A DNA stretch of 64,000 nucleotides from positions 86,887,136 through 86,951,135 of the forward strand of contig JALGPY010000007.1 in assembly GCA_023055425.1 (NCBI GenBank), written 5' to 3'. This DNA comes from Linanthus parryae. Lineage: Eukaryota > Streptophyta > Magnoliopsida > Ericales > Polemoniaceae. The notes beneath the pieces were generated by a model. It ran no database searches and was not told where the DNA came from. It saw only the letters and a list, made by a program, of their open reading frames with translations. Below, piece after piece: positions 11,648 to 22,674 of this stretch. The position numbers and the translations under genes are program-made. Position 1 is the stretch's first letter, and the number at the start of each line of letters is the position of its first letter.

Positions 11648-12049
11648 CTCTCACATACACCAATGGGGTTAGCACACACCGCAATAATGGGCCTCTCGTG
11701 GCATTAACGTCCATCTAATTGAGCGCCTCGCGGCCCGTATATGTAGGGATCATGGTCCATGACTTTGGAGACATGACAATTCATTCTCGGGTCTCTAGAT
11801 AACATACGAGGGTCACATGTGAGATAGGCAACTCGCACGTGACAGACCTTACTCTAGCCTCCTAGCCACTCGCACTCCCAAGTCCCGTTAGCATAAGGCG
11901 CGTATGCGAAGGACCCTGCCACGCAGCCCTTCGCATACGCGTAGGCATTGGACGAATTTTGGTGCTATCCGGAGCACAATTTCTCTACACGTTTCCCTTA
12001 TCCGGGGCGACATGCGGCTTTTTGAGGGTATCACTTTTGGGTATCTACA
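11648..12049 (-). repeat. 3' LTR of Tat family 2 element C, truncated
   Basis: It matches 8150-8530 and 47880-48142. The 5' terminus (TGTAGATACC on the minus strand) is intact at 12049 and abuts a polypurine tract, which makes it the 3' LTR of a minus-strand element. The far side of the LTR is missing and joins gypsy sequence at about 11647. Confidence 0.83.
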
Positions 12050-12064
12050 TTAGCCCCCTTTTTA
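12050..12064 (-). other. polypurine tract, Tat family 2
   Basis: The minus strand reads AAAAAGGGGGCTAA directly before the LTR start TGTAGATAC. The Tat family 1 elements have the near-identical AGAAAGGGGGCTAA at 43104 and 63389, which ties the two families together. Confidence 0.8.
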
Positions 12065-13690
12065 CATCTGGAGATCGCTGCGTGATCTTCGGGATCAAAA
12101 ACCCTAGCCCCCAAGAGTGATCTCCAACGACATTCACGCCTTTTTCGAACAAATATACTCTATCTTCCAGACGCTCATGTAGGCAGGTCTTCAAATTCAA
12201 ACTTATGTGACTGATGGGTGCATTTTCTGGAGCGTCGTGCCTTAATACCCCTAACACGTGTATTTTCAGAGCAGGGGAACTTCAAGTGATAGGAATCTTA
12301 CCAATAATCAAGACTACTTTTACGGCTACAATTAATGTCCGCCTTCATTGCCGACGTTACTTCCTAGGAGAGTGGTCGTTCGCGCTTCTACTTTTAATTA
12401 TCGGGACCGTCCGTTTCGATCATTTAGGATCTCTAATCATGCTTCCTTGGCTATAAAAGGGATGCCAGTGCTTCGAGTTATTCATTCCAAGAGTGCTTCT
12501 CTCTTCTCCTTCTTCTTTCTACCAGCAATGATGATGCTGCGGCGTAGGGGAGATATCCCATTGTTTCTAAGTTCTTTGGTGTATTCAAGAAGTGAAACCA
12601 CAGCCATTTTGCTTCTTTAACCTCCCAACGACGTAGTCAGAACTCGGCTATTAGACTCCTCTGGTGTCTTTTCCTATCAGGATGGTAATGGCAGATCTGT
12701 TGTCGATGTTTGCCATTCCTCTGTTTCACTTCTTGTATCCATCAAATGTAGGTGGCCTGTTTGGAATTCCATCGGCTATGGATGATTCCACTTGGTGCGC
12801 AAGTGTGATTGATGAGGCTTTCCTTACCCGCATCACCCTTGAGCCCCCAATCTAGGGGCTCAAAGTTTGACGCAACTGGGTCCACCCACCTACCATCTTG
12901 CCTGATCCACTAAGCCAGATGTATTCATCAGAAAGAGGGAGGTGGATGCGTTCTCCCACATAATTTTCCTTGATTTTGGTGATTGCTTCAAGTTACGCAT
13001 GCTTGTTCCACCGAAATTGGGACAATCGTTCGGGTGGTCTGAGGCCAATTTACAAGGGAAGACGAAGGTGTTCTTTGACCATCACCGACACCAACCAGGG
13101 CGAGAAATTATTCTCAGTCCTCTCCCTTTGACTCTCTTTTTGTGTCATTTTTTCACGTGCGCAGCTTCATAGCAGTAATTATCAGCCCCATTGTCGCACT
13201 GGAAATACCTCTGGAATGGAGCAGTCCTTCTACATGACATCAGGCTTTATTTCAAACTTTTATGTTATAACTTCTTTGTATCCCTTGTCAGGGCTTCCCT
13301 GTACGAATGTAATACTTATTTGTGAAGTAATAAAAGAATTTTTTGCGAATAAACCTTCTCCAATAATCTTCATTCTTTTTCTTTTGCCTTCAAACAGCTT
13401 CATGTGCGCATTTTCCTTTGAATATCACGCAAAATTGACAGCCCGGTGAGTCGCACAAATAAATTATCTTGTTGCAAATCTTGTTTTAACTTTCTATAAT
13501 TATAAAAAAGAAGTAGGAATATGTGCAACAAATTTTATAAAAGGTATACTTTTGCGCAATTGTTGTCTTGTAGATGACTCTTGCGTATTCGCAGGCCATT
13601 CCTGGTGCCAAGCTCTGCGCACTAGCCCTCTTCGGAGATAGGCTTTTAGATTAGGACGGACTGCAAGTGTCGTAGAAGCTATCTTCCAAT
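12065..13690. other. 3' non-coding region of element C; possible antisense transcription unit
   Basis: No minus-strand coding frame is visible here. On the plus strand, opposite to the element, there is a good TATA box at 12451 and a run of short open frames (12529-12620, 12664-12855, 12942-13172, 13216-13449). I do not recognise any of these frames and do not call a gene. In Tat family 1 the same interval, between pol and the 3' LTR, carries a spliced antisense gene, so an equivalent decayed gene is possible. Confidence 0.4.
12450..12460 (+). promoter_or_regulatory. candidate antisense TATA box in element C
   Basis: The text GGCTATAAAAGGGATGCC fits a plant TATA box well. It is followed by a pyrimidine-rich stretch (12490-12530) and an ATG at 12529, as expected for a 5' leader. 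It points against the direction of the element. A motif match alone does not prove promoter activity. Confidence 0.4.
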
Positions 13691-14370
13691 GTGTTGAGAA
13701 GAGCTGAAGGTGCTATCATGACGTATAAGCCTTGTAGTTTTCATGAAGATCCTGTAATTGCTATCATAACATAAGCTTTAGCTGTTTTGTAATTATTTCT
13801 ATAATGAACAGCTAGAAGAGTATCATATTTTTTATCATGACAGATACGCTTACACATGGTTTTCTAAAAGAGAATCATAGTTGCTATCGTGACAGATAGG
13901 CTTTATAAATTTAATAGGAAATAATCACAGTTGCATTCGTTGCAGATAGGCGTCAGGTAGTTGCCTTTGGCAGGCCATAACCATCGCAAATGATATCAAC
14001 CAGTGCTTTAAGCTGGCTGCAATGGGTGATACGTTTTACACGCAGTTGTTATTAGCTGGGTGATATGCTTTAAGCTGGCTGCAATCGCGACAGATAGGCT
14101 TATGTAGTTTTCTATCAGCAGGTGATCGACTTACGACACGGCTGCTATCATGGTAGATAGGCTTATGCTTTTGCTATTAGCAATCATTTGCATGGCAGCT
14201 ACTATCGCCGTGCAAAGGCTTATGCATTTTTCTATCAGCAATCATTGGCAATCCAGCTGCTATCACGAAAGATAGGCTTACGCATTCTGCTATCAGCAAT
14301 CATTAGCAAGGCGGCTGCTATCGTGACAGATAGGCTTACCCGTTCTGCTATCAGTAGGCTGAAAATGGAA
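13690..14370 (-). repeat. tandem repeats in the 3' region of element C
   Basis: Units of roughly 60 bases repeat around the core 'gctatcatgacagataggctta' split as gctatc, a 6-base loop and gatag. Examples lie near 13847, 13890, 14155, 14267 and 14322. Each core can fold as a small hairpin (CTATC...GATAG). Tandem repeats in the 3' untranslated region are known for plant Tat elements and can seed satellite DNA. The same core occurs in Tat family 1 at 36258. Confidence 0.75.
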
Positions 14371-14558
14371 CTCGAATGCAAATTATCAATCCCTCTAATA
14401 AGGTTGGGTGTTTCATTGATCAAGTTCCCCATATGGGAGGACCAAAAATTGACAACAGTCCCCATGTGGGAGGAATAAAAAGGTACATCAAGCGCCGAGA
14501 TGACGGATTCCCCATATGGGAGGAATCGCCACAGACCGATGGCCGCCCAGAGCGTAGG

Positions 14559-16442
14559 TCATGGGTAGTACTTCTTGAGCCATTGCATATTCACGAAATT
14601 GGGCTCGGTGGCCCGAACCCCGAGTCTCTTTATTTTGCAACACCATCTTTCAAAAGTTTCTTTTACCTCAAAGGGCCCTTCCCAATTGGCTGCGAACTTG
14701 GGGAGCGCGACATCACAGAAACAATGATCTGCTTCCCTAAGGACGAGATATCATGCAACAAAGCTTCTCGGCTGGACCATCTTGTTGTAGGTTCTTGCAA
14801 TTATCTGTTGGTACAACAGGTTGTTTTTCTTTGCATTCTCCCGTCTTTCTTTTATTAAATCCAGGTCGTGCTCCTTTGGTTATCGCAATTTGTGCAGAAG
14901 GATTCTTGATCTCTCTGGGAATGACGCCTTGACTCCGTAACATTGAGAAAATGGTGACGCACTTGTAGGGGGTCGCGGTGATGTTCGATAAGACCAAAGA
15001 GCAGCATCGATATATTTGACCCAATATGAGTGATCATCCGCGACCAGCTTGTTGAAGATTTTGATGAGGGTCTTATTGGTTGCTTATGCATGTCCATTCC
15101 CTTTATGATAGTTAGGAATGGAGGTGATGTGCCTGATGTTGAATTTCTCAAGCTTCATCGCAACCTGCCTATTGAGAAATGGCGTCCCATTGTCCAAGAG
15201 GTGTTTGGGATGCCAAACTTTCAAACGATGTTGCTAAGGATGAAGTTAATGACCGTGCCTCCGTTGGGGTTCTTCACAGGAATTAGTTCCACCATTTTAT
15301 GTAAAGCTCTATTGCTGCGAGAATGAACCTCATGCCTTGGGATTCAGGTCTTATGGGACCGATGAAGTCTTGGGCCCAGGTGTGAAACGACCATGGATTA
15401 CCCAATGCGAGTAAATCAACAGATGGTGCATGCACTAAATTTCCCAATCCGTGTGAAATGACAATGGGGTACCCAATCCTTCTGTTTGCGTCCATGGTTG
15501 GCCAAAAGTAGCCAAGATCTAGGAGGTGCCTGCACAGCTTCGCACCTCCTTGATCTTCCGCGGAATGCGTTGGTTTCATCGCTTCGTGGATTTTGCGCCT
15601 AGCTAGGCATATTAGCAAGCCCTCGCCAAAACTCTTTATCTAGAGTACGTCGTTCCTTATCTCGTATCTGGAACTCTTACTCGTGATGGATTATGCATTT
15701 TTCCTTTCGTGGGGAAGGACATTGTCTCACAAATAAAGGATGAATGGCTCCCTCCAATCTCGCTCCTCATCCAAGGCGCAAACTACCAGCACATCTCTGA
15801 CTAGGGCACACTTTTCGCATTTTCCTTGAAGGACAGCTACGTAAGTGCTCATCTGGGGACATAAGATGCCCTGATATTGCACTTTTTCGGTAGAGGGACA
15901 CATCAATTTTTCCATAGCTTTCCTCGTGCATCTTTTCTAGGAATTCCTTATCTTCTCGTTCTGTGACACATCGCAGCATGATTCCTCCAGGACATTTCGA
16001 GTATTGAAGTCCTTCATGGATATGGAATCCCTTGAGACAGGGCCGGCTCGCACATTCCCTGCCTTTTAGAAGTCCTTCCATAATTGGCTTTCCACAATCT
16101 TTTTCCGAGAGTTCTTCCTGTGCGCAAATGTGTATCATAGGAAAAACGTTGGCCTTTACCTGAATTTTTATTTGGCCATAATATTTGTCCTACCACACTT
16201 TGGACCTAAATGTAGCGAGTTCATCTGCATGGAGGTTGGAGCTCCTGGAGTATAGTCGAATTCAAGTACATCGAAAGTGCTTGACAACTTCTGCACCATG
16301 GTTCGTTAGATTATGACATTGGTCTCCTTCAGCGCTAATCCTCCCGATGATTGCTTGATAATGAGCTTGGAATCTCCTGAAATGACAAGCCTTCTTATCT
16401 GCGAGTAGTCCTGCTACTAGGGCCTCATATTCTGCTTCGTAG
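14559..16442 (-). pseudogene. Tat family 2 pol 3' part: RNase H and integrase, broken
   Basis: The minus strand begins inside the second (Tat-type) RNase H with LYEAEYEALVAGL near 16440. A first zinc-like module follows (PGGIMLRCVTERE around 15970). Next comes a second module with DQGGAKLCRHLLDLGYFWPTMDA (15540-15480), whose downstream CxxC is not recognisable, and then the integrase core with HTWAQDFIGPIRPESQG near 15370. The C-terminus reads PKFAANWEGPFEVKE and ends in WLKKYYP with the stop at 14561-14559. Several stops and frame changes are present. The 5' side is lost at the copia LTR. Confidence 0.82.
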
Positions 16443-17862
16443 AGTTGGGTTTTGACGTAGCTAACGCAGTGGAATAACAAAAATTAATTCCTACTCAAAG
16501 CCCACCGAGGATCACAGGAAGAGAAATTCATAACATGATGAGGGACATAGAATATGTGTACCTTTTTGGTTCGGGAGATCACACGAAGAATAATGTCCTC
16601 GTCTCTACGGTTTACCACGTCTAGAGGTGAGATCTAGATCTTCCTTCTCCTAGTGCTAGCTTGGACCAGAGAAAGAGGGAAGAAGGAATCAAGCAACGAA
16701 GAACAAAGAGAGGATCGGCCCTCTCTTTGTGGCCGACGGGTAGGGGCGGACGCAGGGGGCTTCGGCCTGCTTGTGGTCTTGCTCTCTCTCTTGCTTTCTC
16801 TCCCACTCACTTATGTTCTAAGAATTAGTTATGTGAAGGAAGCTAGGAGCATCCTTTATATAGTCCAACAACTCCTTGTTAACTACATAAAGGCCCTTCC
16901 TAATCCTACATGAAGTTGGATTAGTCCCTTCCTTGTATATTAGTCCTACTAAGTTTGCAAGGTGTTGCGCAGTGATCCTTTAATTAATTAGTCATATTAC
17001 TTAATTCCCAATTCTACTTCACCTCTATTAGACGTGTGACCCCATATGTTTCTACTTAGTTGGTAGTAACTAATTACGAACATGGAGCGGTGTCTAGCAA
17101 CACATCCATGCAACCCAACTAATAGAAATAAGTCAATTATCCCGAAAAACCTTATGCCCAATATCACATATTTCATGAACCCTTTGTCTCCATATCCGGA
17201 TCGGACACGAGACATAAATAGTCACACTCGTATATCCAATCCATAGTTTCTCGATCCTGGGAATATGCTTATTCAAGCAGATAACATGAATATCTCCATA
17301 TTGATTTATCCGAGTCTGGCCTGACATTCAATAAGCACCATCCCTCGAGTGGCCATGGATGTTTTCTCCCATTCTGTGGGAGGGACAAATCCTCTCTACA
17401 TCACTACGATCTCTAAACTTGCTTCCTATAATGCCCGATCGCTATCTTTATGTTGTCCGGTTAAGGCAAAACGTTGGATAACATCAAAGCATGATATTCC
17501 ACAACTAGAGTATCTAGGGACTTCAGGTCTAAGGATTACAATATAAATGGCACTACGAGAAGCGATTGTACTTTAAAATAATTCAATGTATCCTTCTCCT
17601 CGTGGGTCAACCCAGTATACCATTACTCCTAATGCATACCAATGTGTTAGACTTGATATCACTATATCAATCTACACACATACTAGTCTATATTTGATCG
17701 TCCTATTAACCAATATAATGGACTAGGGATATTTAAGATAAACAACACATTGTATCTAAGGACTTCATTAAATTAAATATCACAGTAATTAATAAATGAA
17801 TATTCTAGCCAAAACATTGTTCATACTAAATATAGATTTCCTCTAGGGAACCTATTCCAACA
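16443..17862 (-). repeat. copia LTR, left arm (minus)
   Basis: It shares with 6655-8035 the order of landmark segments, including 'atcctttatatagtcc', 'ctctcttgctttctc', 'gtgtgaccccatatg' and the closing CCTATTCCAACA. It has its 5' terminus intact next to the polypurine tract at 17863. The 3' end joins Tat RNase H sequence at 16443. It contains no gene. Confidence 0.85.
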
Positions 17863-18090
17863 GTCTCCCACTTGCACTAGAGCCAATCAGGTTCATCTCG
17901 TATGCCTATAGATCTAGCATGACCTTAATGCTTTCGTTGCGCAAGTGGCTTTGTGAGCGGATCTGAAAGATTGTCATCAGTTAGAATCTTGCACATCTTC
18001 ACATCTACTCGATCGATCATATCACGAACAAGATGGAATCTCCAAAGTACATGCTTCGATTTATGGTGTGATCTTGGTTCCCTGGCTTGT
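17863..18090 (-). pseudogene. copia polypurine tract and RNase H C-terminus remnant
   Basis: The minus strand starts with CAAGTGGGAGAC beside the LTR. Read towards it from 18090, the frame gives REPRSHHKSKHVLWRFHLVR and then MIDRVDVKMCKILTDDNLSD, followed by PLTKPLAQRKH. This is the C-terminal RNase H segment also seen at 1055-1327. It is better conserved than that copy (TDDNLSDPLTK kept). The upstream part of RNase H is absent; at 18090 the sequence switches to an RT piece on the other strand. Confidence 0.82.
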
Positions 18091-18171
18091 GCGATTGGGT
18101 GCAAATGGGTCTTCAAGAAGAAGTCCGACATGGATGGCAAGGTAGTTGCCTATAAGGGGCGATTGGCATAG
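18091..18171 (+). pseudogene. copia RT N-terminal scrap, inverted relative to its neighbour
   Basis: The plus strand reads AIGCKWVFKKKSDMDGKVVA then YKGRLA and a stop. This is the copia RT start, normally PIGCKWVFKKK..MDG....YKARLVAKG. It lies tail to tail with the minus-strand RNase H remnant, so it marks the rearrangement point inside the palindrome core. Confidence 0.8.
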
Positions 18172-19587
18172 AGGAAATCGTAGATTTAGTATGAACATTG
18201 TTTTGGCTAGAATATTCATTTATTATATATTGTGATATTTAATATAATGAAGTCCTTAGATAAAATGTGTTGTTTATCTTAAATGTCCCTAGTCCACTAT
18301 ATTGATTAATAGGATGATCAAATATAGACTAGTATGTGGGTAGATTAATATGGAGATATCAAGTCTAACACATGGGTATGCATTAGGAGTAATGGCATAC
18401 TGGATTGACCCAAAACGAAAAGGATACATTAGATTATGTCATGTCACAATCGCTTTTCGTAGTGCTAATATAATTGCATTCCTTAGACTTGAAGTCACTA
18501 GATACTCTAGTTGTGGAATATTGCGCTTTGATGTTATCAAACGTTACACCGTAACTGGGTAATCATAAAGATGGCTATCGCGCGTGATAGGAAGCAAGCT
18601 TAGAGATCGTAGTGATGTAGATAGGATTTGTCCCACCCACATAATGGGGGTAAATATCCACGGCCACTCGAGGGATGAGGCTTATTGAATGTCTGGCCAG
18701 ACTCAGATAAATCAATATAGAGATATTGATGTTATTTGCAAGCATAATCATATTCCCAGGATCGAGGAACTATGGATTGGATATACGAGTGTGACGTTGT
18801 ATGTCTCGTGTCCAACCCAGATATGGAGACAAAGGGATAGTGAAATATGACATATTGAGCACAAGAGGTTTGTCGGGATCACTGACTATTTCTATTGGTT
18901 GGGTGGCATGGATGTGTTGCTAGACACCGCTCCATGTTAGTAAGAGTTACTACCAATTATATAGAAACCTATGGGGTCACACGTCAAATAGAGTAGAGCT
19001 TGATTTTGGATTAATTAATATTAATTAATTAATAGAAGGATCATTTTGCAACACCTTGCAAACTTAGAAGGACTATTTACAAGGAAGGGAATAGTTCTAG
19101 TTCATCTAGAATTAGGAAACTCTTTTATGGAAACAACAAGGAGTTGTTGGAGTATATAAAGAGGTCTAAGCTTCCTTCCCACAGTAATGTTATTAGACAT
19201 AACAAATTGAGTGGGTGAGATTTCAAAAGAGAGCAAGACAAGAGCTAGGGCCGAAACCCTAGCCCTGTCCGCCCTTCCTGTCGGCGCCAAGAAGAGGGGC
19301 CGATCCCCTCTTGGTCCTTTTTTGCCTTGTTGCTTTGATCTTCTTCCCTCTTCCTCCGGGTTCAAGCTAACACTTTTTTGAAGGAAGAATCTAGATCTCA
19401 CATCTAGACGTGGATCAACCGTAGAGACGAGGACATCATTCTTCGTGTGATCTCACAAATCAAATGGTACACAATACTATGTATCTTATCATGTTATGAT
19501 GTCTCCTCCTGACGATTCGTGGTGGGCATTGAAGTAGGAATGAAATTTTTTGTTATTCCGCTGCGTTACCTACTTCAAAACCCAACA
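18170..19587 (+). repeat. copia LTR, right arm (plus)
   Basis: It is the inverted partner of 16443-17862. The first 18 or so bases of the LTR (TGTTGGAATAGGTTCCC) are missing, and the match starts at 'tagaggaaatc'. The 3' end reads CTGCGTTACCTACTTCAAAA then CCCAACA. Immediately after it SIRE-like internal sequence begins. Confidence 0.85.
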
Positions 19588-19607
19588 CCAAGTAGTATTC
19601 CAAAGAG

Positions 19608-20474
19608 TTGGTGATAGACATAGTGTTGATCTTGACGTATCTTATATGTCAAGGGTTTCAGGTAGACCTTCCTACTTTTGTGATGGAGCATATGGTTTAC
19701 TGTGGCACTAGGACTAGGAACCATTCCCTGCCTTATGCCAATGTATTACCTTTGTTTTTAAAGCACTTTGGAGTTTCTTTGAAGGATGAGGAGAAGATTA
19801 CTACTGATTTTGGAATTTTAGATGTGAAATCACTTCAATGATTGGGATTGTTTACAATGCCAAAGGAAAGTGGAAATTTTATTCTGAGTTGAGAGCTAAA
19901 GAGTTAAATGAGAAAGAGTTTATCAAACCTAGAGCTGCTACATCCCCCAAAGTGTCTGGTTACTTGGATTTATCACAAATACTGAACATGGTTAAGGTTT
20001 TGGAAGATGGAGTTGAAGATCAGAGGCAAGGTTTGTTTGACCTTTCTACTGAATTGACCAAGTTCAAAGGTTTGGTAAACAATTAGCTAGACATCATAAT
20101 CAAAGGTTTGAACCTAGAAAAGATACCTTCTTCAGAAAGAAGAGAAACAAGTATTGACTCAGATGAAGTACTTGGAGAATCTCTTAAGAAGGAGAAGAAG
20201 AAGAAGAAAGAAACCAGTTCCTATTGTTCTTACATCAAAGGATGTTTTTGATCAATCTGAGGATGAGGCTGGTATAGAGGAAACAGCTGCACAAACTGCT
20301 GAAAGAGAAGCTGCTGATTTGGATAAGCTTGTTGATGAAGTAGTTGAAAGAATGCAAACTGAGGAAGTACAGGGTGAAGAAGGTGCTGAACAAGGTGAGC
20401 AAAGAGAAGAACTAGCTGAAGTTGAAGGAGATTCAGAGGCTGAAACAGTTGAAGAGGTTCAGATAGAAGTTTAG
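19608..20474 (+). pseudogene. SIRE-like accessory (env-like/plant transposon protein) frame, broken
   Basis: Three successive open pieces (19608-19841, 19838-20086, 20154-20474) form one degenerate region. The first has a helical segment, LTYLICQGFQVDLPTFVMEH, resembling the plant transposon protein domain of SIRE env-like regions. The second has KWKFYSELRAKEL and a heptad-like helix. The last is basic, then strongly acidic (many Glu), probably coiled coil. The same order, including FYSEL-like and acidic parts, reappears on the minus strand at 44930-45580. Function is unknown, and the domain assignment is only by resemblance. Confidence 0.5.
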
Positions 20475-20868
20475 GAAAAGGGAAAGGGAAAAGCCATGTC
20501 TGGAAAGAAGTCAGCTAAGAAGGATCCTGAAGCTGAATCTTCAAAGCTTTGAAGTCCACCATTCTATTTATTTCTGTTATTCTTTCTTCTTTCAAGTTCT
20601 GAAGTTTGTTTAAGTTTTCAGATTTTCATCAAAACACTTTGAACTAGATCCTACATTGCTTCTACTCTTTTGTTGAAAGACAAAAAGGTGGATAAGATTA
20701 CTTTGTTTTTGGTGTTAAGTTTTATAATAAGTAGGATGGATGCTGGTTGGTTATTTTGGTTATTGCTATGCTGGATTTACTTGTGAATTACTTGTGTTTT
20801 TGAGTTGCAGGAAATTGTTCATAATCTGGATTTAAATAATGTGTTTTGTGTTTCATCAAGGCGGAGAT

Positions 20869-22340
20869 TGATAAGTTTTAAGCTCATTGATATTAATATA
20901 TGATTGCATAGGCAAGAGCTATGGTTCCTTGATGATGAAAGCCAGAAACACTAACAGGAAATTTGCGTAAGTATCAAAGCTTTGAGGCATTGTAGCTATG
21001 TTCATATATATATTTGTCTAACTGTTTTGTGCAAGTTTTTGGTTTTGATATGGAATGAAATTATGAAGGCATAAGCAATCTATGTTAAGATTAACAAAAT
21101 ATGCAGGATTGAGTTGGATTGGAAATCCAAGTTCATTCTGATGAACTAGTAGGCAAAGCTTCAAAGCTTTGAGATTCATTGGTTATTCTTCACTGCTATG
21201 TTTATCTGACCAGTTCTGTGTATGCAGGTTATTTCTGTAAGATTCAGAACTTGTTGTGAGTCTATTATTTTCAAATAACATATGTTTTATACTGGTTACT
21301 TAATATATTCATTAGATTGAATTTATATGTAATCTAAGTTTATTACAAGAAAAATCTAGCCCAGTTTCTCATGAACTGTTAGCATATTGCTAATCAGATC
21401 TTGATGCTAGATTGTCTTGATGTTGTTTGTTCTTGTTTGCTGAGTTTATGCAGGTTTGTTGGGCGTTCCAACGTCCATAAACAAATCAAATAGCTATCCA
21501 AACATAGTTGTTGAAATAAGCATATCAGGGAGGAGGAATTTTAGGTTTTAAGTTCCTAGAATCTCTCAGTTTGTTGCAGGCTGTTATTTAAAGAGATCAG
21601 TGTTTTGAATTTAAAACACACTCAGAGATTGAGACTGATCTTCGTGAGATTTGAAGAGTGCTACAAACAAGAGAGTTCATATAATTCAAATCTTCAAAAT
21701 CACCAGGCCATTGACATTAGAGAAGCAAGATCATTCATCACAGATTGAAGAACACTTCCAAGCTCTTTTTGATTATCTTTATTCTATGTTCCACACTTGT
21801 ACTAAATTTTTATAATCGTTACGTGTTATTAACCATCACAAACTTATAAGTTTTGTTGTTCAAGTGAACAACAAAGAGGTTCTTATTGTTTCAACAGATT
21901 GTAGCTGGAACTAGATAGGTTGGGAACCACAAGTTGTAATAGGTGAAAGGTAGCTCACTTAGACTTGATATCTAGGGCTAAATGTGGGTGATTAATAAGA
22001 AGCTGTGTTTGAATCCTGGTGGGATAAGATCCCTCGGGCAGATACTAGGTCCAATTGTGACTGAACTCTGTAAAATCCTTGTGTTCCCACTGTTTACATT
22101 TGTTATCTTTACATTCAGTCTAAACAGGAAGTTTCAAAGCTTTGGAGCATTCCAAATCTCAAAGCTTTGAAGCCTCTGTATACTGCAGTTATATCTTCAA
22201 GTTTTTCAAAACTGTTTCAAAGCTTTGAGATATCATCTACCTACTCTACTCAAGTTTTAAAAGACTGTGTTTTGACAAAAGTTAGCATACTCTATTCAAC
22301 CCCCCTCCCTCTAGAGTATATAGATCATGTTTTACACTTA
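20869..22340 (+). repeat. SIRE-like 3' LTR (S2)
   Basis: It starts at TGATAAGTTTTAAGC after the tract AAGGCGGAGATT and runs to about 22330. It aligns with S1 in its second half and with the complement of S3. It carries several TTCAAAGCTTTGA-type palindromes (21160, 22158, 22216). An open frame at 21982-22170 is chance. Confidence 0.72.
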
Positions 22341-22348
22341 CATTACAA

Positions 22349-22674
22349 ACTTTCACTAAGGATGACAATATCGTTGTCACCGCGAGAAGCATTGTGACTT
22401 TACATAACCAGTATGTAGCATTCTCGAAGATGGATCAATCCAGTATGCCATTACCCCTAATGCATACCCATGTGATGGATCATGATACCTCTATATCAAT
22501 CCAACCCCATACTATTCAATAGATGATTTTTGTGTTAATCAGTATAATGGACTAGGGATATTTTAAGATAAACCAGACAATTGTAAATCTAAGTACTTCA
22601 TTATATTAAATATTTCCATAAGCCAATTATTGTTCATACTAAACTAGATTGCCTCTAGGGCATCTATTCCAACA
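22349..22674 (-). repeat. copia LTR fragment with intact 5' terminus
   Basis: It begins inside the LTR ('taaggatgacaatatcgttgtc', compare 7737 and 705) and ends at CATCTATTCCAACA, which is TGTTGGAATAGATG on the minus strand. It is the outer end of a minus-strand element. Its other side was replaced by the SIRE-like LTR. The bases after it (GGGAC) may be target-site sequence, but the partner is not visible. Confidence 0.8.

Larger units (their letters stand above)
11648..16442 (-). mobile_element. Tat-type Ty3/gypsy element, family 2, 3' half (element C)
   Basis: On the minus strand the order is RNase H, integrase, long non-coding 3' region with tandem repeats, polypurine tract and LTR. The integrase C-terminus ends in WLKKYYP just before the stop, almost as in Tat family 1 (WIKKYYP), and the polypurine tract and LTR start are shared. 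The upstream half (gag, protease, RT) is missing because copia LTR sequence takes over at 16443. Confidence 0.85.
16443..19587. mobile_element. copia LTR palindrome: two LTRs in inverted orientation around a 0.3 kb core
   Basis: The left arm is a minus-oriented LTR (16443-17862) and the right arm a plus-oriented LTR (18170-19587) of the same family. The outer ends both read (T)TGGGTTTTGA / TCAAAACCCAACA. The core 17863-18169 holds a polypurine tract and RNase H end on the minus strand, then a short RT piece on the plus strand. This is not a normal element, in which LTRs are direct repeats. It probably formed by rearrangement of two copies. Confidence 0.8.
19588..22345 (+). mobile_element. SIRE-like copia 3' end with LTR (copy S2)
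   Basis: The segment contains a degenerate 3' accessory frame (19608-20474), a purine tract (20858-20869) and a 1.46 kb LTR ending near 22330 in 'ccctctagagtatatagatc'. The gag-pol part is missing. The layout, with an accessory frame between pol and the 3' LTR, fits SIRE/Maximus elements. S1 (9916-11200) and S3 (43741-45580) are of the same family. Confidence 0.72.

Noticed and set aside
14188..14478. 96-residue plus-strand frame and its minus-strand partner
   Set aside because: It is made of the hairpin tandem repeats, so its amino acid pattern only reflects the repeat.
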